Source of the DNA: Antedon mediterranea
Lineage: Eukaryota > Echinodermata > Crinoidea > Comatulida > Antedonidae
DNA length: 64,000 nucleotides
Assembly (NCBI RefSeq): GCF_964355755.1
Contig: NC_092679.1
Location: 14,684,932-14,748,931, forward strand
Direction of reading: 5' to 3'
A program made the translations under genes and the position numbers. Under the pieces are notes generated by a model that saw nothing but the letters and a program-made list of their open reading frames with translations, did not search any database and was not told the origin of the DNA. Positions 1 through 11,000 of this stretch are shown here, one piece after another. Every line of letters begins with the position of its first letter. Within the stretch, counting starts at the first letter, position 1.

Positions 1-163
1 TACCCCACAGTAGTTAGAGTACTGTAGCTTGTTATCAAATTTCCAATTTTCCCTACACGCAATCGCTGTACAGCCATCGATATGAATTGTTAGATATTTA
101 AAGCACAGAGACAAAATAAAGACATTTCTTTTTAAATAAAAATTTAATTGATTTGACACTCAC

Positions 164-1813
164 CAACTCTTGTGAGGCATAATCAGGCCGTGATTTATCC
201 GCCGATAGATAACAATAATCAAATGTGAAGTTTCTAACACGTTGACGATTCCGGTCACCTTCTGTGGCTGGTCCATCAACCTGCAATCACATCAAATAAT
301 ACTGTACTTTAGTTAGTTGGCAAAAATAAAATAACCAAACATATATTTTTTGTGGGTATTTCTTAAAATCTGAATGTATTTTTACACAATTCTTTTTGAT
401 TAAAGATTCATTGGAGCAGAGGGTACTGTACCATCCTTTCTCTAAAAGTCTTTCTTTAGGGTCTTTCACATATGCTCCAGTCTTCCACCGGCTCCAGTTT
501 AGATTTGTGACAGATTGCGCATACTGTACAGCATGCATTTGGGACTTCTTATTATCAAGATGACCTACGCAGCTACGTGAATGGTAAGTACAAAAACTGG
601 TGCATAGCCACATGAAGCATTGTGAAAAAGAACATTGTAAGATGCAATTTTATTTTTCGAACCCAAGCTAGGTGTGAAAGATGCTTAACTCCAGTCCAAA
701 AACTGCAGTACATAAGGATGAATTCGCTTGTACACACTTAACCTATACCAGAATGTTCAGTAATTTTGTCTAATTATGTAATTTTACGTAAAAAAAAAAT
801 GAAAATTATACCTTCAAATTTACGATGCTTAAAACATTTTCATTAACATCCAAAATAAACGCCGCTTCGGTTTCCTCCTCTCTGTAATATCAGCAAATGA
901 TTTGTTATTTTAAAATAATACAGAATGAGGAAAGTATGCATTATGATGAAGGATGAAAATAGGAAATGTACTGTAAGTTATTATGCCATCAAATTGCACA
1001 TACAGTAGGCCTACAGTACAATAAATTTTATTTATTCAATTGTTATGAGTGCAAGAGACTATTTTTGGTTTAGTTTTGATGGCATCTTAAAGTCAAAGTG
1101 GACTAACAGTACATGTTGACGACATCTGTTGATGTTTGCAGAAAGATAAAAGAGCAATTTGATGTTTGCAGAAAGATGAAAGAGCAAATCATTTTTCAGT
1201 CTCACTCATATTCTTATCTGTATTTTGAATACCATTATTATTTTTGGATAATTTAAAATGAGAATAAGCTTCTCATAAAAAAAAATAATAAAATTCAGAA
1301 TAATGTTTTAAATATATAATTGAACTATACATTTAACATAAGTACAGTAGTACATTAATAGCCGTCAAGAAAGAAAGTTAAATCCATTATATTTTGACAG
1401 GCCAACAATGGTTAGCCCAGGGCCAATAATCTGAAAATCCCAGGGTATCTTTTATCAAACATGTCCCTTCTACCTCAATTATTAATTCAAAATCACACTC
1501 GTAAATATCTAAATTTAGATAACATTGTTTGAGTCTTCAATGCATAACAATGAACATAGATTATTACAGAGATAAAACATTGACTATGTACTGTAAAACC
1601 CTTCTGTACGGAATTACCTAGACAGGTACTGTACTGTACGTATCCCAGCCAGGTAAACCACACACACTGCAGCACCACGACGCCCACCACACGTAAGTTC
1701 CAATGCTTAGCTGCTTGGTAGAGGTAGAATTAAAAACTCAAGTACAGGCCTAATTATTACACTTACTTTTTACTCAAAGGTCGGACACGGACTGCAACTT
1801 TAACATTCGCCAT
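164..1813 (-). CDS. Kinesin-3 motor protein, KIF16/STARD9-like, N-terminal part (3 coding exons; runs off left edge)
   Basis: Microtubule motor of the kinesin-3 family. I read exons at 1767-1813 (ATG at 1811-1813), 812-881 and 164-280, joined by GT-AG introns with matching phases. The product begins MANVKVAVRVRPLSK, the universal kinesin beta-1 strand, and continues through NLKVDG and FTFDYCYLSADKSRPDYASQEL, the segment just before the P-loop, which must lie beyond the left edge. The start, the FDYCY segment and the PDYASQE segment are closest, from memory, to STARD9/KIF16A and then KIF16B; these cannot be told apart from 78 residues. The P-loop, switch motifs, neck and any PX or START tail are not visible, so cargo cannot be inferred. 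The first intron is 885 bp and the second 531 bp. Confidence 0.87.
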
Positions 1814-3265
1814 AGCAAATGATGTAAGCACATATAAAATCCCATAATTATTTAGAAACCACCAAAGATGATGTTATTATCCTAGCCATATCCATCGCAT
1901 TGTTTATTCCGCACTCACACAATTTCAACAATACAAATTTCGCGTCTTTGGCAGACGATATTTTTCTTCTAAATTGGTGGCGCTAGACATGATCAAAGAA
2001 TAGTACCGTATATACAGGGATCCATATACAGTACTTTATACTGTAACTGATCAGAAGTTTTCAATACATTGTATTATTGTCCAACCTCAAATTTATTTAT
2101 TTTCATAAATGTTAGCAAAAAACAAGCGAAGTATTTTTAAAAATTAATCAATAGTTAATAGAAAAATAACGCTTAAAAAAGTAACAGTTGCATTGATAAA
2201 GTTTATTTCAAACATTTTTAAGACAAATATTTCAGCAAATCTAACTACCTATACTAAAACTAAACAACATGGGAGTAGTATAAAGTAAAATCCAAGTAGT
2301 CAGATCTGCTTAAATGATATACAAATCAATAAATAATCCATTGAAATCCTTAATCCACAAAAAAGTTAGTATGCATTATCGAAAGTAAACATTTTGTTAT
2401 ATGTTTTAACTATCTACTAATAAAATTTATTTTTTAGAACTTTTTTTCCAACATTTGTATCACATGAATGTAAAACCTGACAGCAAACATTCCATCCTAT
2501 TAATATAATAATATATGAATATTACACTGCAACAATTAAGGAATTAGTTTGAAAAAAGAGCATTGATTACTATACATAAAAAATATATAGAATAAAATTG
2601 ATAGATAAAAAAATACATTAGAAATAATTTTGAACAAATGGAAATATTAATAGTTTATTTGGCAGAATTGCATTACATTTATAGCAGCATTGATTATTAT
2701 AAATAAAATCGATTAAAAAATACATTAGAAATAATTGTGAACAAATGGAAATATAGAGTATAAACTACAACCCTATTCTTTAATATAATCACACAACAAT
2801 ATATACAATTTTTATGACATGATTTCAACATAGTTATGAATACTGAGAGTAGATTCCATCATGGCATAGACCACAAAATAAGAGAAAAGTCTCTCTCTCA
2901 TACCAAATAATACAAGGAACTAACTTTCATTGAGTACAAACTTAATGGCAAAATAACTGTTTACTAAAAATTTAGAATGTAAAGTCAGCACTCAAAGTAA
3001 AAAAATATTGAATACACAAAATATCAATATGTCAAATGTTATTCTTACTTTATAATTCAACAATTAGATTTTAACTTATGTTATTGAATGACAAGAATTG
3101 AACTAAATTATAACCAATTATTATAACATGATTAATCTGTCCACATTTATAAAATTGCAATTTTAAAAGTTTTAGTTAAAACAATAGAAAACATCATTTA
3201 CAATTCAATAATTAAAAATATTATATACATAGTAACATCACAATCAATTGTTGTACACTATAGAG
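1814..3265. other. Intergenic AT-rich region between kinesin and ABHD12-like gene
   Basis: No gene is supported here. The kinesin promoter should lie just above 1813, but I see no clear core element. A roughly 57-bp segment containing aaaatacattagaaataatt occurs twice in direct orientation (about 2595-2646 and 2703-2755). The rest is AT-rich sequence. Confidence 0.5.
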
Positions 3266-4098
3266 CAGCGTTCCGCAACCATTTTTGACCGCAACCCCTT
3301 GATCCTATTTGGAAATTCTTGCGACCCAACATTGCATATTTGAGCTACAGGCCTCCATGGTAGGGCATGTGGCAAAGCGAATATTGAATGAAAGACACCC
3401 CTAGATGGCTGAAAATGGTACTCTAACACGTAAAAATCATGATAAATGGCACCTCTAGTTGGCTGGAAATGACACTCTAATAATAGCGCGCTTGCAATTG
3501 GCAAAATGATCGGAAGATCACATTTGCGTTCAATGCTAACGTCAAGGCGATCTCCTGAACCATAAAAAGTTCTCCTGGCTAGGGCCTGAACAACATCACT
3601 ATGAGTGTAATTTGGGATGGGCCTGTTTATATTGTTCTAGGGCCTGAACAACATTGCTATGAGTGTAATTTGGGATGGGCCTGTTTATATTGTTCTTTCT
3701 ATTATTCTAATGCTAATTGTAAAAGTTCCCACCGGCGGTACATTAAAGGTTGCAGTTTTTCAGTCAAGTTACACACTCATTTGCAAACTACAGAAAAATA
3801 GCGTCGTAGAACCAATTGGTAGATTATTAAATCCACGTCCTAAAAGGGGATTCCCCACTTGTATATTAACTATGCGTCAAAAGTGTCGTTGATTCCCAAT
3901 TGTGTGTACGCTACAATTCTTGGCGCACGTCAACATAGGGAAAAAACTCTAGATGTAAAATGTAATCAGTGTTGTAGATTCTGCAAAACTGAGAACATTT
4001 CACATATAGATCAGTGTATAATTGATAAAAAGTTTCAGTATCGGAAACAATTTTGACACCCAAACATTGGGTGGTGACCCATAGGTTGCGGAACGGCG
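3266..4098. mobile_element. hAT-like non-autonomous DNA transposon
   Basis: The left end reads CAGCGTTCCGCAACC and the right end is its near-exact inverse (GGTTGCGGAACGGCG). The element is flanked by ctatagag (3258-3265) and gtatagag (4099-4106), a 7/8 match to an 8-bp target-site duplication. CAG-type ends with an 8-bp duplication are typical of hAT elements. Short open frames inside (for example a 58-bp unit repeated from 3601) show no recognisable transposase. A segment near 3390-3480 is also found inverted at about 30900-31020 inside another element. Confidence 0.7.
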
Positions 4099-4404
4099 GT
4101 ATAGAGTATCACAATGCTGATGTCACAATAGCATGCGTTTCCGAGTAACAAGGGATATCACATCATGTGACTGTAAAGTATATTATAACTCAATGATCAG
4201 AGGTAGCGACTATTAAATTGCATTGCATTGTAGGTAATAAATAGTACATTTAAGTATGCATAAAAGAAAATAAACTTTTAATGTGAATAATATTAAATTA
4301 TGTTATCATTACAAACATGGATATACCTCTAATCTTATTATTAAAAGTACTGTAAATATTAGTAATTTAATCAAGGACAAGGTAACAACATAATACATAA
4401 GAAA

Positions 4405-4467
4405 CCTTGCCAATGTTATGACTATGAATTACGGTTCCACTGTCTTAACCGCTCGGCCACTGACTTT
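4405..4467 (-). repeat. tRNA-derived SINE head fragment
   Basis: The minus strand matches the 5' tRNA-like part of the SINE seen at 7658-8043: GTGGCCGAGCGGTTAAGACAG, then CCGTAATT and CATAACATTGGCAAG. Only the head is present. Confidence 0.55.
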
Positions 4468-4883
4468 CGGAAGTTTTTATGCCTTTTTAGTGGGTAAACA
4501 ATTTCTTTTAAATATATATTAGTATTTTAATCAATCAATATTAATAGGTACCTCAGTAGTTAGTCATTGTGTCAAGATTATAATACAGAATTTAGTCAAG
4601 AATTTTCCAAAATCACGTCCCCTGTTTAAAATCAAAACCATCTCATTTCATGAAAGTTCTGAAATGAAAATTAACATGTTTGATAGATAAATACATCATA
4701 TGTATATTAATAAAGGTTATTAAAGTTTATTCATTTAAAATCATTTTTGAAAAACTGTGTACGGTCCCTTCCGCATCAAAAAGTAAAAACCAGAGATACC
4801 CAGAGAAGGGATTTGGAAGATGGAATCATGAATACGCATGTGTGTAAGCTTTTGATCTAATTTCGTCAGTAGAAAACAGACTT

Positions 4884-5041
4884 TAAAGCTGTGCCTACAC
4901 TATCAAACTTTATGTGACAAAAAAATGTGATGTGCCCATATATGGATATGATGATACTACTATATTTGGGCATATCACTACCATATTTGGGCACATCATA
5001 CTTTTTTTTGTCAAACTAGTTTGATTGTGTAGACAGAGCTT
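4884..5041. mobile_element. Palindromic MITE (AAGCTCTGTCTACACTATC family)
   Basis: Long imperfect inverted repeat. The ends are variants of AAGCTCTGTCTACACTATC, and the interior carries repeated GTGATGTGCCCATATATGG and CCATATTTGGGCACATCA blocks. At least six other copies or half-copies are in this window (31598, 32370, 34970, 39770, 42352, 42727+44548). Flanking TA suggests a Tc1/mariner-type origin (inference). Confidence 0.7.
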
Positions 5042-5097
5042 AAGACTGTTTAACAATGACAGGTATCAAACTGGAAAAAACAAAAATAATTACTGAC

Positions 5098-8000
5098 CTA
5101 ATAATCTCCTTAAAGTTTGTTGCTTCACATATATACTTATGCCCATGTCCAAGGCTACCCTCTAGTGTATAAAATGTCACCTGGTCATCAGATCTTGTTG
5201 CCCTAATACTATTGTACAACTAAAGTAAAAACAAAACACTAATGAATAAAATCAGTTTAATTACATGACAATAGCTGTTTCAGACATTAAACAGGTGACA
5301 GTAATATATACAAAAGATTAATCCGTACATTATCGGGATAGTTTTGCTATTTTTTATTATCTTCATATTAAGACAGCTATAAAATTCAATGAAAAATTCA
5401 GTATACCATTTTAGGCTTATTTTAAACAATTTGTTATTGTCTTAAAAGTGATTTTCCATATCAACCCATCAACTACATAGGTTTTATTTTAAGTATTAAG
5501 TGTCCACAAAAGAATTGACACTTACAAATTTACCCAGCTTATATGGAACAATAACATCATCTTCAGCATGTAATATATGTATAGGACACTTTACATCTTG
5601 TAAACTGAAAAAAAAGAAAACATTAATCAGTTAATGCAAATACAAATAAAACCATTAAAAAATGCGCACTAAAAAACTGCATGGTGTGGACATATTGGTT
5701 GTACAGGGCTTGCAAAACAGTTTGATTGATTAATGTAGCTTTTTTTTTTATTGAAATGTTTCTTTAACTTAAGCCCCTTTTTAACGACATGGCTAGGGAT
5801 AAGGTCTTTTGCTCTGGCTATTAAAGTAACAGTATTGAGGGCCTCCTAACCTAAAAACAAGCACGAATGTGCGATACTTGGGTACAGCAAAAGAAGCTGT
5901 AATGACGTCATAAGACGGGATGTGACGTCACATACACATCAATAACCTCGCTACAAAATATGGCTATACGGTACCATCTTCGAGATGTGATATGGCTGCA
6001 TCCGGTTTGAAATTTAAAAATCCGGCTCTATAGCTTTAAAAACATGTCCCTGTTGTATATTCATGCCAAATCTCAGCTCAATACTACAACGAATAAGGGA
6101 GGAGTAGTACTTTATAAATCGCACTCAATAGTGTCGGATGGAAGAGAAGATGAGAGAGTCCCAGACTAATAAACCATCCCTCTAGGGAATGGTGAAAAAA
6201 ATATGATGGGGAGTAAAAAAAAAAATAAGGGAAATAAAAAAAATAGGTACCGACAAGTTAAAGAAGCAGGGCTTCAACATCCTTAGTACGTACGTATCTC
6301 AAGACGTAACATTTTTTTTCATCAAAGTATAGTTCTGGCAATATATTACTAATGTATGTACTGTATGGATTTCTATCTGAACTCAGATTTAAACAAACTA
6401 TTCACATCCAAAGATATGTTTGGATAAATACATACATACATTTGAAAAAAACTCACTTTTTATCGCTTTGGAAGTGTTGAGAAATTGGTCGGAAAGGATG
6501 GGTGAACAAAGAGTCAAAATAAGGAAAAATACGCCATGGCTGAAAAAAACAAAATCTTCTCATGAAATTATTGTTTGGTACATAGAGGACACACTTTACA
6601 TTGAATGTTGTATAGGTTCTAATTGAGTCGAGCTTAGGCCTGACAAATTTGATACACTTAATTTGATACACTCTGTAGGTGGAATAATGTTAACAAGCTT
6701 ATGCAGTGAAGCATTACATGTTTGACCTCTCATTGACCTCAAGAGTATAGTATTATTCATTTTGGGTGTTTTGCATTTCGGTCTTTATCTAAAAGTATAT
6801 TTTATTGGGGGCTTATTTCAACCATTACAAAAGTAACTTCGTAACATTATATTTACAATTTTGATTGAAAAAGACTAATACTTTACTTACAATTGCAAAT
6901 GGATGATGGAGGGCAGCATCATGTAAATTGTTGAAAGGCGACTCAAGGATCACAGCAGCAGGACAACTCCCTGAAACAAGACCAACGTCAATCAAAGTGT
7001 TATATGTTGTTTGATTGATTGGTTATGCTGGATGTGTGTTATACAATTAATGAATGTTTAGTATTGAATTGAAATATTTTATTTATACTGAGCGACCTCT
7101 TCAGTCAAAGGCTGGTCTCCTAGAGGGCCCAGTTATAATTAGTGGCTGTGATGTACACTGGGGTAACCCCCTACTTGTTTCGAAAGATGTACTAGGTTCA
7201 TTGTGCACATGAACTAGATGTGTACACTGGACCTACAGGTTATAATCCTTATCCAAGAAGACTCGTTCTACTGCCAGAACCATGGAGCAAGTGAGCCTCG
7301 AACCCTTGCCGATGTTATGGCTATGTAATTACGGTCCCACTGTATAAACCGTTTGGCCACTTTATTGTTCAATGAAATAGAGGAATATTTGTATTCATTG
7401 ATAGCCTGACTTGGTGTTCACCTCATTGAATAGAAAAGTCAACTTTTCATATAACATATGCTCCCATTAAACCCATAAACATTCAGTATTTGTATATTTA
7501 TCTTGGTTCCCACTAGGACGTAATGCAAGGATGTAGAAAACGCAATTCAAGCGAATTGACCAATGACAAGCCAACAGTTTGAATCATTCATCAAATTACT
7601 TGTGTTGTGCTTACATACTTGCATTGCAAGCCTAGTTTTAAGTATTGCATCTTGATTGTGAGTGAGTGAGTGACCGAGCGGTTAAGACAGTGGAACCGTA
7701 ATTACGTAGCCATAACATCGGCAGGGGTTCGATGCGGTTAAGACAGTGGAACCGTAATTACGTAGCCATAACATCGGCAGGGGTTCGATGCTCACTCACT
7801 CCATGATTCTGGTGGTAGAACGCGTCTTCTTGGATAAGGATTATAAACTGTAGGTCCAGTGTACACATCTAGCTCGTGTGCACTTTAAAGAACCTAGTAC
7901 ATCTTTCGAGACGATTAGGGGGTTACCTCGGTGTATTAGTACATCACAGCCACTGATCACCAACTGGGCCCTCTGGGAGACCAGTCTTTGACTGAAGAGG

Positions 8001-11000
8001 TCACCCAGTATAAAGATAAATTTCAATTCAATTCAATTCAATTAATATGGTTACTATAACAGTGTACATATTACTACCCATATATAGTGAAGGGCCACCT
8101 CATAGACAGTGTATATTTCTATACTGAGTTATTTCTATAGAATATACTAAATAACCAAAATTAACAAGCCCCTACAACCAAATTAATTACACACCTTTAA
8201 GACATAGTTTCTTTGCAGCTGCAGACGCAACTCTGATAAATAAAAACACAAAAAAAGAAAGATAATAATTATTGTGAAGTTATGATGTTTTGCCAAATTC
8301 TGACATAAACTTAATAAACAAAATACTCAGTACATTTCAAAATAAACAAGAAATATTTCTTACAAAAAACGCTGCTTGCTTATTGACGTAACAGTTTTAA
8401 AGATATATTGTCCCTCTGAAAAATATTTTTTATTTCAAATTTGTTTTTGAATGTGTCATTTTATTGTCACATAATAGTTATTTTGCCTGAAAAAATGTAA
8501 TTAAAAGCAAAAAATACCTCAATTGTCTGTCAGACAATGTGGTTTTTGAGTTATAATAATTAAACGTTTCTTTTCTCTTTTTATAATGTGAATTTTGTTA
8601 CAGAAGTGAATAACTTTGATATGAAACAGACTCAATTTAGTTTATTTTATTGCTAAGGTCAAGTCTGGGGGTCACTTCATCACGCCTTAGATACTTCAAG
8701 TGTGAAGTATCATATTACAAACAAAAACTTTCATGGACTGTTTTGATAATAATTCAATGATTATCTGACAGCGAAATACAGTATTGTCATGGGACTCATA
8801 ATTACCAGAAATTCAGCTGGTACCTATAAATTATAGTCGAGTTTCCATTTTAGCAAAAATGTCAAAGTGTAGTACTATAACTGCTGCATGATTTCATCTA
8901 ATAAATGAGTCATCTCGTGTGACGTTGCGGGCTAGAGCAGCAGCGTGAAAACAATTGTTCAGCATATCACTAGGCCCCTGCACAGAAGTACTCCAGGAGT
9001 TTTCCCTGTTGGGTAACCCAAATGAAATGATTTCTAAGCAAATACAAATAATCAGGTGCTTACTTACGCTGTGCCTAAAGAATGACCCCAAATATAAATT
9101 TTTGATTTGCCACTCCTTTGCTTGACCCAGTCCCAGGTAGTTACAGCATCTGCAATCACCCCCTCTGCTGATGGTGTTCCTGTTGAATCACCATACCCTA
9201 AAGAAGAAAGTCAAATTTATTTAATAATCCAATTAATTTAGGCTTGAGGTGACATTTTATAATTTTACACCACATCAACCCTTTCATTCTAGAACTATTC
9301 TAGAATAATCATTTTGTCTTTGATGAAAACAATATGTTCACAAGTCCAATCCAATGACGTCATGATGACAATAAAATCTTTGCATCGTCATGATATAAAT
9401 TGCTCTTACTGATCATGAAATCATTTTGGATGGATTCTGAAAAAAACATTTTTGTTGTTGTTGTATAGTTTTCTGTCAATCGTTAGTGTCCTAGTGTAAA
9501 TGGGCCTTAAACCTGTCATAAAGAAATGCCTAGAAAACAAATACAGTACCTCTATAATCTATTGCAATAACATGATGATCAAGATCTGATAAAATCTTAT
9601 ACAGTGAAACCCTGTGATACGTCAATCTATAAAACAAAACAAAGTTCATCAATGAAATACAGATTTTATATACCTAGGTCTGTTTTGGCTGAACATTTAA
9701 AAAAAATGGGTTTTAAGAAACCTGTTTTAGTTATTTACTCAAAATAAAATCGTTTTTTTTATCAGTTTGTCTTTGGTTGGTTGTGTAATGACATCATTAT
9801 TATCCATAGAGAGTAGGCAAATGTTTGCACCAGTCAATAACCTTCTGAAATTAGGTCAAATTGAGACCAAAATTGTGTTGCAGCTAAAAATTGCTCAACA
9901 CAAACCGTTTTAAAATGTTACTGAATTAGTCTAGACATTTACTGGAATGATTTACAGGCAAATCAATTCATACGATTTCATTATCCTTCAGGGCAATTTT
10001 AACATTTTCTTACCTGGTCCCTGAATTTCCATGAAGATAAATCACAACTGACTTATCATCACCTAGTGCATCACTGAACTGCTTGCTACTTGTTATACCT
10101 TTATTGCGAAGGCTTACTGGAAGAACTTGCCTGTTAAATTAATAATAATGTTGAATCAATTAGTATGTTTGTGTTGACATGTTACGAATATAAAAAAGTA
10201 CAATTTGATTGATGAAAATGCAATTATAAATTAACACTCTAAATATATCCTATTTTGTATAATTTACACTTTATACTGGTGGGGCTTGGCTATATAATTC
10301 ATTGATAGGAAACAGCCAAAATAATTTAGTACACTGAACCTAGAGTTGTATGACATGACATATTTAGCCAACAAACAATTGTAAACACAATAGATTTCTA
10401 TAGAGTGTCATGATAGGAAAGTTATTTGTTGATTTTATTCATGTTCAAAAAAGGGTAAAATTATTCAATATTATTATTCATGGTAATGCACTTGTCAATT
10501 GTATGACTCACTATACGACCCCCGGGAGAGGTGCGTCATGGGTGCGTCATTTACAAATAATTACTGACGCAGGGGTGCGTCAAAAAACCTAGATGGTACG
10601 TCACATCAATGAACAAGGTGTGTCAATGTCCGTCACTTTACCACCCACCATATCATAAACAACATGGTCACAGTGCGTCAAAATGGGTGCGTCATGGTCA
10701 CCTAAAGGTAAGTCACCTTTTTGACGCACGGGTGCGTCATGGTATTCAAAAGTATGACGCACATCGGACAAATGACGCACCTCTCCCGGGGGTCGTATAG
10801 TGAGTCATACAATTGACAAATGCATAACTAAATACATACATTTACAATATTTAAACGTTTCTACCTACAGTATATCAGTGTAATGCAAAGTGTTCATATG
10901 GAGTGAGTAAGTGGCCAATCGGTTAAGACAGTGGAACTGTAATTACGTAGCCATAACATCGGCAGGGGTTCGAGGCTCACTCACTCCATGGTTCTGGTGG

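Noticed and set aside
3244-3504. Minus-strand 86-codon open frame and overlapping plus frames to 4056
   Set aside because: They lie inside a non-autonomous hAT-like element and show no transposase similarity.
4563-4621. Candidate last exon of the ABHD12-like gene
   Set aside because: It is in phase and ends in a stop, but the encoded tail does not clearly match the family; kept only as a possibility in the gene entry.
7670-7800. Possible functional tRNA-Leu/Ser gene
   Set aside because: A and B boxes are present but acceptor-stem pairing and a proper anticodon loop are absent; the segment is the SINE head.
10505-10525. T7-promoter-like string GACTCACTATA in both arms of the inverted repeat
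   Set aside because: Only 11 bp match, the surrounding bases differ, and vector origin is unlikely because the arms extend 51 bp into unrelated sequence.
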